A DNA stretch of 64,000 bases from Halogranum amylolyticum. GTDB taxonomy: Archaea > Halobacteriota > Halobacteria > Halobacteriales > Haloferacaceae. Positions within the stretch are counted from its first letter, which is position 1; each line of letters starts with the position of its first letter. Positions 8,688-17,672 of this stretch are shown in pieces. The stretch is taken from positions 1 to 64,000 of the forward strand of contig NZ_FODV01000017.1 in assembly GCF_900110465.1 (NCBI RefSeq). The letters are read 5' to 3'. Below the pieces are notes generated by a model that saw only the letters and a program-made list of their open reading frames with translations, was not told the origin of the DNA and searched no databases. A program made the translations under genes and the position numbers.

Positions 8688-9225
8688 CGTTGGCTCGTGA
8701 GTTGTTATCGGTGTCTCGGGGTACTCTCGCTATACCTCAAACGGGGTTCTAGTACTCTACGTGTTGATGTAGTATCAAGCTAGGCCGCTCTTTGTGACTC
8801 TGACGGAGGCGAACCGCTCAACTCCCCCCAAATTTATCTCTTGAGTAGGGTCGCATTCGCTTCGATTAGCATCGAGCGGTCGAGGTCGACGTGAACCGTC
8901 GAATGATGTCTCGCTCTCGTAATCAGCTAATTCGATTAGAGACTGCTGGTGGTGAGGTTTACTTGCTCACTGCTGGTTCCGTAGGTCTGCTGTGAATCTT
9001 CCACCCGAAACTGAAGAATCCACAGATTGGTGTCGCCCAATGTTCCCACGAGTGGGGGTATACTCTGTCGTTCCCCCAGACCGGTTATGGCAGCTTTCGT
9101 GAATCGGCTCTGAACAACATTAACTGATGGCGACCTTCAGGGCGGATTCGTTCAGTGAGAAAGCGAGAGACAGAACGCTGTAAGCCACAAGTGGGGAAAA
9201 GGAGCCGCCCGTTGGTTTAGATGCG
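8688..9225. other. Intergenic region without a recognisable gene
   Basis: No open frame here looks like protein and no repeat or strong hairpin was seen. It must contain the promoters of the YHS-MaoC gene and of the copper-storage protein. Confidence 0.5.
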
Positions 9226-9582
9226 ATGTCACTGACAGACACGGTTTCCGAACTCGAGCATCTCGACGACGAACAGCGCGACTGCATTGAGAACTGCCTG
9301 CAGGCCGCACAGGCGTGTGAGTACTGCGCCGACGAGTGTATCGGCGAAGAGGGCATGGACGAGTGCATCCGCCTGTGCCGAGACGTCGCAGACGTCGCCT
9401 CGCTCCACGCACGCTTCATGGCACGTAACTCGAACTACAGCACTGAACTGGCCGAGGTCTGTGCCGGTGCCTGCGAAGAGTGTGCCGAAGAGTGCGACCA
9501 GCACGATGCCGACCACTGCCAGACGTGTGCTGACGTCCTCCGCGACTGTGCCGAATCCTGTCGCAGCATGATGTCCGCGTAA
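9226..9582 (+). CDS. Four-helix-bundle copper-binding protein (DUF326/Csp-type)
   Basis: A 118-residue Cys-rich protein of the four-helix-bundle copper-storage family. The cysteines occur in helical repeats (CIENCLQAAQACEYCADEC, CIRLC, CAGACEECAEEC, CQTCADVLRDCAESC), spaced to line the inside of a bundle. There is no signal peptide, so it resembles cytosolic Csp3-type proteins that store many Cu+ ions. A frameshifted second copy lies at 39376-39730. ATG 9226 gives MSLTDTVSELEHL, matching that copy's start. Confidence 0.9.
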   Translation: MSLTDTVSELEHLDDEQRDCIENCLQAAQACEYCADECIGEEGMDECIRLCRDVADVASLHARFMARNSNYSTELAEVCAGACEECAEECDQHDADHCQTCADVLRDCAESCRSMMSA

Positions 9583-9639
9583 GGTGGAAGTCAAAGCGCT
9601 GCCATTTATTCCAGTTATACAGAATCAAGGAGAATACCT

Positions 9640-10690
9640 GCGGCTTTAGCCGCCGGATGAATCCGACAACTCCTGTATTAACCACGTTCGATGCCATGGC
9701 TGGATATTCCACGCTCCACCGTGACGTGGAAGCAGAACGGCATCAAACACGATTCCAAGCACAACCAACTCCGTCTGAGCAAGGGATTCAACCTGAAGAA
9801 CCACCGCTCGGACTTCATCCTCGCAGAGTATGAGACACGACCTGACGTTACCGTGGAGAACATCCAGCAGGTGCGAGCCGTCTGGAACGGCGACCGCTGG
9901 CAACTCCACCTCGTCTGCGAAGTCGAGATTCCCGTCGAGGACGCGCCCGGCGACAACACTGCAGGTATCGACCTCGGTATCAAGAACTACCTCGCCATCG
10001 CTTACGACGACGGTGACACCCAGTTGTATCCGGGGAACGCCCTCAAGCAAGACAAGCACTACTTCACCCGTGACGAGTACGACACCGAGGGAGAGAACGG
10101 GCCGTCGCGCCGTGTGCTTCGTGCCCGACAGAAGTTGTCTCGTCGGAAAGACCACTTCCTGCACGCACTCGCCAAGCACATCGTTGAGCAGTGTATCGAC
10201 CACGAGGTTGGTCGTATCGCCATCGGTGACTTGAGCAGGATTCGTGAGGACGAGGACGGCGAGTCCCGGAACTGGGGTCGGGGTGGAAACAAGAAACTCC
10301 ACGGGTGGGAGTTTGACCGTTTCACCACGTTGCTCGAATACAAGGCTCAGGAAGACGGCATTCTTGTTGACCGCAAGAGTGAGCGAGACACATCGAAGAC
10401 GTGTTCGTGCTGTGGTCGGAAGCGAGACGCGAATCGTGTGGAGCGTGGCTTGTACGTCTGTGAGTTGTGCGGTGTGACGATGAACGCTGACGTGAATGGT
10501 GCGGTGAACATTCGCAGAAAGATAACTCAGAATCCCCCAACCGGGGATATGAGTAACGGTCGTTTGGCACGGCCAGTAGCCTACCTGTTCAATCAAACCT
10601 CGGGACGTTTCGCACCGAGAGATCAGGCAGGTTGCGAACCTTAATATCCCAACGCTCGGGATTCCCGCGTCTTTAGCCGCGGGAGGATGT
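9640..10690 (+). mobile_element. Solo-TnpB (IS1341-type) element, bounded by hairpins
   Basis: The region runs from a hairpin at 9640-9653 (GCGGC-TTTA-GCCGC) to a related hairpin at 10664-10683 (CCCGCG ... CGCGGG, both with CTTTAG in the loop). The second is typical of the right end of haloarchaeal IS200/IS605-superfamily units. The left hairpin may be a leftover right end of an older copy. The right end touches the stop codon of the multicopper oxidase on the other strand. No tnpA is present. Confidence 0.65.
9691..10644 (+). CDS. TnpB RNA-guided nuclease, N-terminally truncated
   Basis: 317 residues against roughly 400-430 for full-length relatives, so about 100 N-terminal residues of the guide-binding lobe are missing. 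The RuvC Asp motif AGIDLGIKN lies near residue 91 and the zinc ribbon CSCCG ... CELC near residues 238-258. The last acid is in MNADVNGA. The motif that usually supplies Glu reads IAIGDLSRI, with Gly at that position. It is probably not an active nuclease, though a trans role is possible. Confidence 0.8.
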   Translation: MPWLDIPRSTVTWKQNGIKHDSKHNQLRLSKGFNLKNHRSDFILAEYETRPDVTVENIQQVRAVWNGDRWQLHLVCEVEIPVEDAPGDNTAGIDLGIKNYLAIAYDDGDTQLYPGNALKQDKHYFTRDEYDTEGENGPSRRVLRARQKLSRRKDHFLHALAKHIVEQCIDHEVGRIAIGDLSRIREDEDGESRNWGRGGNKKLHGWEFDRFTTLLEYKAQEDGILVDRKSERDTSKTCSCCGRKRDANRVERGLYVCELCGVTMNADVNGAVNIRRKITQNPPTGDMSNGRLARPVAYLFNQTSGRFAPRDQAGCEP

Positions 10691-12120
10691 CAACGATACT
10701 CGAAGACGCGCGCCATCCCTCCCTCAAGATGGTAGGCGTTGTGGCAGTGGAACAGCCAGTCACCGGGATTGTCGGCGACGAAGTCGAAGGTGACAGTGCC
10801 CATGTGCGAGGGGACGGTGACGGTGTCTTTCAGGGCGTCTCCAACGCGGAAGAAGTGGCCGTGTAAGTGCATCGGGTGGAGCATCGCACTCCGATTATTG
10901 AGTTGCACTCGGACGTGGTCGCCCTCCTGAATCTGAAGCGAGTCCGCGTCAGGGAACTGTTGGCCGTTGATGACCCACGAGCCGGCCTCGGATCCTGTAG
11001 ACAGCGTCAAGTTGAACCGTTTGTCGGGGCTGCCGCTGAACGCCTCAAGCGATTCACGCGCCTGTAAGTTACCATACTGTAGTCGACGGCCGTCGAACGT
11101 CGGCTCGGATGGCGTCTTCGCCTCCGTCCCGTCGTACTGCAGGACAGCACGGGCTGGTGCTTCGTTTCCGTCGACAGGGATACCGTGGATGGCCCACGTT
11201 CCGGGTTCATCTGCCGTAACGATTGCATCGTATCGCTCGCCAGCCCCGAAGACGAAAGAGTCGACTTCGACGGGATCGACTGGTCGACCGTCGGCGTGTG
11301 AGACACGCATCGTGTGCCCACCGATCCCGACGCGGTACGTCGTCGCACCACTCGCGTTGATGAACCGGAATCGAACCTGTTCGCCCTCGGAAACGGTGAA
11401 CTCTGGAGGCGAATTCGGACCCTGTCCGTTCACTAGATGGCCGGCATACGGGGGCCGCCACGTCGACATCATCCCCCCACCCATACCGCCCATGCCGCCG
11501 CCAGAGCCACCTCTGCCGCTGTTGCGCCACTCGGATTCGGGTTTCGGAGCAGTGGTTAGATAGTCGTTGAAGAACACGATTACGTCACGGTCGTAGTCGA
11601 CGTGTGGTGATTCTTCTTCGATGACAAGAGGACCGAGTAGCTGTCGTTCGAGTTGGAGCCCGACGTGGCTGTGATAGAAGTACGTTCCTGGCGGTGTCGC
11701 GTCGAAGACGTACGAGAAGGTCTCACCAGTGGTAATCGGGTCTTGTGTGATGCCCGGGACGCCATCAGCGGGATTTCGGACTGGGACACCATGCCAGTGG
11801 ACAGTCGTCTCTACACTGTCGGGAAGATCATTCGTTACGTCCACGCGGAGGCGTGACCCCTCGGAGACACGAATCTCGGGTCCGGGGACTTGGCTGTTGT
11901 ACAGCCACGTCTGTAGTGACTCCCCAGTTGGGCTGTACTCACCTGCTGTCGCGCGTATCGTCTGCGTCTTATCTGCCGAATCAGGAGGCAATGGAGTACT
12001 ATCAGGACGACTTGAGCCACTGGAATCACCGACCGTCGGAAGTCCAATACATCCAGATATCGAAGCGAGTCCAATCGCACCGGTGGCTAACGCCTGCCGT
12101 CGAGTCAAACTCGGCTTCAT
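10690..12120 (-). CDS. Multicopper oxidase (exported)
   Basis: A 476-residue three-cupredoxin-domain oxidase. It starts with a Tat/lipoprotein signal (SLTRRQALATG ... SISGC). All four copper-ligand motifs are visible: HWHG, YHSHVG, HPMHLHGHFF and the C-terminal HCHNAYHLEGGM containing the type-1 copper Cys, His and Met. A Met/Gly-rich insert (GGMGGMGGGMM) may bind extra copper. It probably oxidises Cu+ or phenolic substrates at the cell surface. ATG 12120 is chosen because the signal peptide begins there. Remnants of a second copy lie at 41920-42666. Confidence 0.92.
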   Translation of the reverse strand: MKPSLTRRQALATGAIGLASISGCIGLPTVGDSSGSSRPDSTPLPPDSADKTQTIRATAGEYSPTGESLQTWLYNSQVPGPEIRVSEGSRLRVDVTNDLPDSVETTVHWHGVPVRNPADGVPGITQDPITTGETFSYVFDATPPGTYFYHSHVGLQLERQLLGPLVIEEESPHVDYDRDVIVFFNDYLTTAPKPESEWRNSGRGGSGGGMGGMGGGMMSTWRPPYAGHLVNGQGPNSPPEFTVSEGEQVRFRFINASGATTYRVGIGGHTMRVSHADGRPVDPVEVDSFVFGAGERYDAIVTADEPGTWAIHGIPVDGNEAPARAVLQYDGTEAKTPSEPTFDGRRLQYGNLQARESLEAFSGSPDKRFNLTLSTGSEAGSWVINGQQFPDADSLQIQEGDHVRVQLNNRSAMLHPMHLHGHFFRVGDALKDTVTVPSHMGTVTFDFVADNPGDWLFHCHNAYHLEGGMARVFEYR

Positions 12121-12121
12121 T

Positions 12122-12150
12122 ATCGAACCGAAGTTCCGAAGTGGTTCGAT
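12122..12150. promoter_or_regulatory. Inverted repeat upstream of multicopper oxidase (possible operator)
   Basis: ATCGAACC (12122-12129) and GGTTCGAT (12143-12150) form a perfect 8-base inverted repeat with a 13-base spacer, just upstream of the oxidase ATG at 12120. The position suits a regulator site or a 5'-end hairpin; the assignment is inferred. Confidence 0.4.
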
Positions 12151-12432
12151 GGAGCTGTCGACACCGAATGGCGGACTCGTTGAGTTGTGGTGGCCGAGTA
12201 AGTCATATTGTTGCCACACTCTTCCACCGAACAAGACGTATTAGTTCGTTCATCAGAACCGGTCTCTCCGTCGAGAATCGTGACGCACGGATTCATCTCG
12301 GGGGAGGTCGCTAGTCTTTCGCTACTAAGGGTCATCATTTCGAGATAGTAGTTGACAGCGGATGTATTTTTGGACTTTCGTCCCACTATTCGACACAAGC
12401 ATCCTGTGAGGCCCGCGATTAGCCTGTCGAGT

Positions 12433-12830
12433 ATGGACAGCAGGATGAACCGTTCATCGGACACGGCTCAACGGACTCGCTCGCGAGAGGCGTTCTTTCG
12501 CTGGTTTCTTCTCGCGGGGAACAGACTGACGACTGTTAGAATATTCCTCTTGTCGATATTTTCAGTGCTAATGCTCTTATCGTTTATTGGGGGTTCTCTC
12601 ACCGCAGCTATCGAATCCGATGAACTTCCTCTTTAGCTCGCTAATCGGAGGGAATCTGACACTCATCACCGTGGTCATCTCTATCAATCAGCTATTACTC
12701 TCTCGGAACTCGAGTCTCCGGGCGATCTGTATCAACGGATACAGCAGACAGAACAGTATCAAGACGAAGTCGAATCGACTGCTGAATGGTCTGTAAGTCC
12801 CCTCACCCAACCGAATTCCTTCGGTAGGTA
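12433..12830 (+). pseudogene. Haloarchaeal membrane protein, frameshifted fragment
   Basis: Three consecutive frames together spell one protein. A Met-start piece has helix IFLLSIFSVLMLLSFIGG. After a frame change comes FSSLIGGNLTLITVVISINQLLL. After another comes DLYQRIQQTEQYQDEVEST and a Pro-rich end. The first piece stops at 12636. The order of two helices, a SINQLLLS-type loop and a polar helix resembles a common uncharacterised haloarchaeal membrane protein. The original C-terminus is not seen. Confidence 0.5.
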
Positions 12831-12949
12831 CTCATTGTCACTATCCTCAGATCTGTGCCACAACGCGACACCTCTCTTGGTGAACTATACGCGTCCTTTG
12901 CAATCGGCCACAACTCACGTAAAAGAGCCATCCGTAGGCGAAGACGAGT

Positions 12950-13729
12950 ATGCCTGTCCAGCAGTCGCTTGCAACCGAGGCAGCAGTCCCGTTAGCGTCC
13001 GGTGGCTGGCTGTCCGGCATCGCCAAACAGATCGAACACGCGTTCGCCCCGGCACGAGAAGTCATCAGGCCGATCCTCTCGAGTCCGACCGTGGTCGGAA
13101 TCTGGGTCGTACTCGTCCTCGTCTCGGTCAGCGTTCTCTGGTGGGATCTCCGGAAGAACAACCAAGCGATCGCATCGCTGATGCAGGGGGTCTGGACGCT
13201 CGTCGTCCTGTACTCCGGTCCGTTCGGATTGGCGATCTACTGGTACTCGGGCCGGACGCAGATCTCCCACGACTCGCTATGGCGACGTGGTTTTCGGTCG
13301 ACTGCACACTGCTACTCCGGTTGTGGCGCCGGTGAAGTCGTCGGTATTACGCTCGCCCAGGGTATCCTTGCGCTCACTGTCGGGTGGGTCGCGGCGATTA
13401 CCTTCGGGTTCGCGTACCTCTTCGGCTACGCGTTGACAATCGGTCCACTCATGCAGGATGGGGTAAGTTTTAAAGAAGCGACATGGGACGCACTCCTGAG
13501 TGAGACGCCCTCAATCACGATAATGGAGATCTTCGCCATTGGAACCGACCTCTTGCTTGCTGCCGAGGCACACATGGGTGATCTACTGTTCTGGTCTGCA
13601 CTTGCGTTCTCGCTGTCTATCGGCTTCCTCGTCGCATGGCCAGTCAACGTCGCGCTCGTCCACTTCGGTGTGAAAGAAGGCATGAGCAACCCTGCGAAGA
13701 TGGGGTCACAGAGTGCATCAGGTGACTAA
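12950..13729 (+). CDS. DUF4396 domain membrane protein
   Basis: A 259-residue polytopic membrane protein with four to five helices. The family signature STAHCYSGCGAGEVVG lies near residue 121, with two cysteines and a His that could bind metal. DUF4396 proteins commonly neighbour copper-handling genes in bacteria and archaea; their activity is unknown. Spacing and strand suggest it is transcribed alone. The start ATG 12950 gives a cytoplasmic N-terminus before the first helix at about residue 48. Confidence 0.82.
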   Translation: MPVQQSLATEAAVPLASGGWLSGIAKQIEHAFAPAREVIRPILSSPTVVGIWVVLVLVSVSVLWWDLRKNNQAIASLMQGVWTLVVLYSGPFGLAIYWYSGRTQISHDSLWRRGFRSTAHCYSGCGAGEVVGITLAQGILALTVGWVAAITFGFAYLFGYALTIGPLMQDGVSFKEATWDALLSETPSITIMEIFAIGTDLLLAAEAHMGDLLFWSALAFSLSIGFLVAWPVNVALVHFGVKEGMSNPAKMGSQSASGD

Positions 13730-14145
13730 CCATTCTCGAAGCGAAGTGCGGTGAAGGATGTGCGATGTCGCCTTCGAAGATGTACGACGCCGCTGGATGA
13801 TCAGTGTTCTCTCGATAATCGAAGCCTACTTACTCACTTTCTCGAGCAGGCTTCAAACGTTGCGGCTATTGGATTACATCAGTAGTGGTGTAACACGAGT
13901 GTATATTCTGCGGGTTGGAGCGAGAGTCAAGCGGAGGATTGAAGCTGAGTATTCACAAAACAAGCGGAACATCGCTCAGAAAACCCTCGAACCACGCGCC
14001 TGAACCCTGAAAAGCAGTACCAGAAAACAAAGTACGACGCTTATAAAGCGAGCTTCGAAGAGAAAGGTCAAGAACAAAGAGACTTCCCCTAACAAGCTCC
14101 AACAAGTAACAGGTGTTTTAATCTCTCGCCAGGATTGTGCAGTCG
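13730..14145. other. Intergenic region without a supported gene
   Basis: A 246-base open frame at 13758 has no protein-like composition or recognised motif. A TATA-like TTATAAA near 14041 is about 100 bases before the DUF411 gene. Nothing else was seen. Confidence 0.4.
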
Positions 14146-14634
14146 ATGCCATTTACACGGCGAACTGCTGTCCGTACGTTGGCAACTGCTGGAGTGTTCG
14201 GCGTTGCAGGTTGCCTCGGGTCGTCCAATACGCGTAGCTGGGATCTCGAAGAGAACGCGGCAATCGCGAATGCTCAGCAGTACAACGCACCTGGGTGCGG
14301 ATGCTGTAAGCAGTACGCGTCGTACTTGCGTGACAATATCGACGGGGAGCTAGCTGAGACAGTCCCCGAGGACATCGTTCGTGTCAAAGAAAAGTACGGC
14401 GTCCCCGAAGACCTGCGTAGCTGTCACACGCTCGTCTTGGAGGACTACGTCGTCGAAGGACATGTCCCGGTACAGGTAATCGGGAGGCTCCTCACAGAGA
14501 CCCCGTCGATCGATGGCGTCGCACTTCCAGGGATGCCAGCCGGAACGCCTGGGATGGGTGGGACGAAACAGGGACCATGGACCGTCTACGCGATCGGTGG
14601 GGAACAAGCCCGAGAGACGTACGTCGAGCTCTGA
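14146..14634 (+). CDS. DUF411 metal-binding lipoprotein
   Basis: A 162-residue exported protein. RRTAVRTLATAG and a lipobox (VAGC) form the signal, and the conserved DUF411 core starts at APGCGCCKQYASYL. The later CHTLVLEDYVVEGHVP and LPGMPAGTPGMG motifs are also family-typical. DUF411 proteins are linked to copper or silver resistance and probably bind the metal through the Cys pair and Met-Pro loops. GTG 14137 is an alternative start, but ATG 14146 places the arginines correctly. Confidence 0.85.
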   Translation: MPFTRRTAVRTLATAGVFGVAGCLGSSNTRSWDLEENAAIANAQQYNAPGCGCCKQYASYLRDNIDGELAETVPEDIVRVKEKYGVPEDLRSCHTLVLEDYVVEGHVPVQVIGRLLTETPSIDGVALPGMPAGTPGMGGTKQGPWTVYAIGGEQARETYVEL

Positions 14635-14725
14635 TCGAGTCCTTGGCAACTTCTACTTTCGATACTGTCGATTCTGAAGTCTGGCCACACAACTTAATGG
14701 TCTCAAGCGAGTAGTGTTGAGTGGA

Positions 14726-15847
14726 ATGGGCAATACTGATGTCGACCCGTCGGCGGTCGCTCGAAGCGTCCACAAGAACGACGAGGATCCATTTATCCTC
14801 GACGTCCGGAACGAAGGAGACTACGAGGAGTGGCATATTCAGGGCAGTACGAACCTCCCGATCTACGACGAACTCCTCGATCACGACTTCTCGACGTTAG
14901 AGGAGCAGCTCGAAGACTTACCGGAAGACGAAGAGATCGTCGTCGTCTGTGTCGCTGGGATCACCTCGACACGTGCTGCGAGTTTCCTCCGTGACCACGG
15001 CTTCGATGCGGCCTCCATCGACAATGGGATGGACGGCTGGGGCCGTGTCCATCAGACCTACGAGATCGAAGCGGCCGATGGTGTCGTCCAAATCGTCCGC
15101 CCTGGGACGGGATGTATCTCCTATCTCGTCCACGACGACGACGAGGCGGTCGTCGTTGACCCGAGCCAGTACATGGATCGGTATCTGAACGCGGCCGACG
15201 AACGGGACCTCGAGATCGTCGGTATCGCAGACACCCACGCACACGCCGACCACATCTCGGGTGCTCGCAAACTCGCCGGTGAGCTCGACGTCCCGTACTA
15301 TCTGCACGAGGAGGATGCAGGTGCCCTCGAGTTCGTCACCGAGATGGCAGACAGCGAGACGATTTCCGTCGGTGACCGTGACCTCGACGTTCACCACACT
15401 CCCGGCCACACACCGGGGAGCGTGTCCTACGAGTACGGCGACGTACTGCTCTCAGGGGATACGCTCTTCCTCCGCAGTGTCGGTCGCCCCGATCTCGAAG
15501 ACGGCTCGGAAGACGCCATCCGTACGGCCGCGAGTCGACTCTTCGAGAGCCTCGACCGACTCACCGACCTTCCCGACGACACGGTCGTACTCCCGGGCCA
15601 CTTCAACGACGAGGAGGTCCGTCCACTGGCGACCGAACTCGACGAGCTCCTAGACGAGACAACCAACGAACTCCTAAGCTATGTCGAAGAGGGTGACGAA
15701 GACGCGTTCGTCGAGACCATTGTCGAGAGCCTCTCTGACGAACCTGCCAATTACAACGAGATTAAACAGATCAACTGGGGCGAAGAACAGCCTAGTGGGA
15801 ACGCCGAAGAACTTGAGCTCGGGCCCAACAACTGCGCCGCAAACTGA
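14726..15847 (+). CDS. Rhodanese / metallo-beta-lactamase fusion (persulfide dioxygenase-like)
   Basis: A 373-residue cytoplasmic protein. Residues ~1-110 form a rhodanese domain with the active-site loop VCVAGITSTRAA (catalytic Cys). Residues ~125-310 form a metallo-beta-lactamase domain with THAHADHISG and HHTPGHTPGS, the metal-binding pattern of glyoxalase II / ETHE1-type persulfide dioxygenases. It likely handles sulfane sulfur (persulfide or polysulfide), and sulfur detoxification fits a metal-stress island. A GTG at 14714 would add four residues. Confidence 0.85.
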   Translation: MGNTDVDPSAVARSVHKNDEDPFILDVRNEGDYEEWHIQGSTNLPIYDELLDHDFSTLEEQLEDLPEDEEIVVVCVAGITSTRAASFLRDHGFDAASIDNGMDGWGRVHQTYEIEAADGVVQIVRPGTGCISYLVHDDDEAVVVDPSQYMDRYLNAADERDLEIVGIADTHAHADHISGARKLAGELDVPYYLHEEDAGALEFVTEMADSETISVGDRDLDVHHTPGHTPGSVSYEYGDVLLSGDTLFLRSVGRPDLEDGSEDAIRTAASRLFESLDRLTDLPDDTVVLPGHFNDEEVRPLATELDELLDETTNELLSYVEEGDEDAFVETIVESLSDEPANYNEIKQINWGEEQPSGNAEELELGPNNCAAN

Positions 15848-16088
15848 CGCGGTAAGTCTCGATCTCTAAGAGAAGGCCTTAGATCCATATCTACTTCTGT
15901 TCGTATTTCCCGCACCTAATTTGAACACTAACTGCTGATCTATCCGTGGACGAATGGCGAAATACTACACAAAAAACACCCAACAGTATTGTTAATTAGG
16001 TGCATTATTGATTGTTTTTGAGTGTCGAATCTCGGGCAAGCTCATATCGTAGTGTTTCCTACTCACACGGAAACGCTATTTCCCCGAC

Positions 16089-16361
16089 TCAAACCGAGTC
16101 ATCCGGATCGTGCTCGGTGGTCATTCGTGCGACTTCTGCTTCGTATCGTTCTTGGATGTCCTCTTCGTCGACGGGCTCGAGATCGGCGGGTGGGACGTCC
16201 TTTGCAGCAGTCACCGTATCCATGTCGACTGCCTGTGCGGCGAGCTCTCGCCGAAAGAGCCGTTTCCCGTCCGGGGTTGCGTACTTGAGGATGATGAGAT
16301 CTCGGTTGTTATACCCCCGCTCAACGAGCCATACGCGAACGTCGTCAGTTTCGGCTGTCAT
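16089..16361 (-). CDS. Small hypothetical protein of the TFB cluster
   Basis: A 90-residue acidic protein; I recognise no named domain. The first half is beta-rich (VRVWLVERGYNNRDLIILKY) and the second is helical and charged (EEDIQERYEAEVARM). It follows the 73-residue protein and the broken TFB gene on the same strand, so it may belong to a TFB-linked operon. ATG 16361 is preferred because the upstream part of the open frame is not protein-like. Confidence 0.6.
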   Translation of the reverse strand: MTAETDDVRVWLVERGYNNRDLIILKYATPDGKRLFRRELAAQAVDMDTVTAAKDVPPADLEPVDEEDIQERYEAEVARMTTEHDPDDSV

Positions 16362-16486
16362 ATACAGAGAGACGGATACCACGATGTTAGGTCGTTTGGC
16401 CACGGACCAACGATTAAAATACTGTCTCAGCGTTGACTGCGGATTGTTCAACCTTGTGTACAGGCATTTTCGAACTACTCTCGAAT

Positions 16487-16708
16487 TCACTCCTTCTGTG
16501 TCCGAATCTCCTCTGCACGTTTTTCGAGTCGACGGAGGATCCGAACGCGTTGTTGATTCACGTTCTCGTAGACGACACAGGCTCGAAGCGTCGCCATGTC
16601 GTGAATAGTCGCAATGCCTGCGTCGACGAGGTGGGTGGTTGGTGCTTCGAGACGCTGCTCCGGTGTCAGGCCGGTCGATTCTGTCGATTCAGTTGCTTCG
16701 TTGCTCAT
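16487..16708 (-). CDS. Small helical hypothetical protein of the TFB cluster
   Basis: A 73-residue acidic, mostly helical protein ending in a charged stretch (RVRILRRLEKRAEEIRTQKE). No domain is recognised. It lies 58 bases downstream of the TFB-like pseudogene on the same strand. Confidence 0.55.
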   Translation of the reverse strand: MSNEATESTESTGLTPEQRLEAPTTHLVDAGIATIHDMATLRACVVYENVNQQRVRILRRLEKRAEEIRTQKE

Positions 16709-16766
16709 TGTGTTTCGCCTCCAGCCATTCTGGAGCGCGAAAAACCAGCTTTCTGAGCGCTCTATT

Positions 16767-17610
16767 CTACGCCGATGCGACTGGCACCTCCCCGTCGATC
16801 AGCTCGGTTAGTTCTGCACGTCGCGCTCGAAGTGTCGTCGGCGTCGTTCCAGCGGCCGCTGCAACCTGTGCCTGTGTCACCGACTCTCCGTGTTCACGCT
16901 GGCGAGATAAGACAGGCTGCGGCGACCCCGGACGGCTGATAGCCGTTCGCAATGGACGTCTCATGCGCACGCTCGGCTAGTCTCTGCGCTCGCCGACGAA
17001 CCCGTATATCGACACCGAGTTCCGAGGCGAGTTTCGGAATCAGCGTTTGTGGGGCGACGGGCTGTGTCGGGAGTCCCAACTCTCTGTTGAGTGTTTTGTA
17101 CGCGTTCGTGACACTCGAGTGGTCGACGCGAGCAACGTCGACGAGGTCATCACGTGCGAGTGGCCGTCCGTGACACCGACAGACCCTGTAGACGCTGGCG
17201 GCAGCTATCGCTTCGATTGACCGACCCAACAAGAGGTCCTCGCGTTGGGCACTCCGGAAGAGCTGACACGCTTGCTCTTGAACCGAGTCAGCAAGTCCGA
17301 GAGCGCTCGTGACTCTTCGGACCTCACCCAAGCCGTGTGCGAGGTTCTGTTCGGCTTTGGACTGAAACCGGCCACGACTGTGTTCACGCTGTATCCGGGC
17401 AAGCTGACACCGTTTCGACCCAGAGAGCGTGCGTCCCTTCCCATCGGTTCTGCGCCTGATTTCGGTCGACAATCCTCGGTCGTGACGGCCCACTGTGAGT
17501 GGAGCACCCGTCCGTTCGCGGTTGCTGTCGTCTTCGAACGAACGCCATTCGGGGCCGTGGTCGATCCGTTGTTCGTCAATAACGAGCCCCGTTACAATCG
17601 ATTATCGGCA
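16767..17610 (-). pseudogene. Transcription factor B (TFB/TFIIB) pseudogene
   Basis: The minus strand encodes both cyclin-like repeats of TFB: SIEAIAAASVYRVCR in the first, and HETSIANGYQPSGVAAACL in the second. Just after VAAACL two single-base losses near 16905-16925 change the frame, and the protein resumes as SREHGESVTQAQVAAAAGTTPTTL in another frame, ending GEVPVASA. Upstream, GLVIDEQRIDHGPEWRSF marks the end of the zinc ribbon, but the first Cys pair and a start codon cannot be found. TFB normally recruits RNA polymerase to TATA/BRE promoters; this copy cannot make an intact factor. Confidence 0.82.
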
Positions 17611-17672
17611 ACGGGGAACACGGTACTGACCGTGGCCCGGTCGAGAGCCCCGACCGGCGACGATACGCCGGA

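Noticed and set aside
13758..14003. 82-codon plus-strand frame
   Set aside because: No start signal, no motif and a composition unlike neighbouring acidic proteins.
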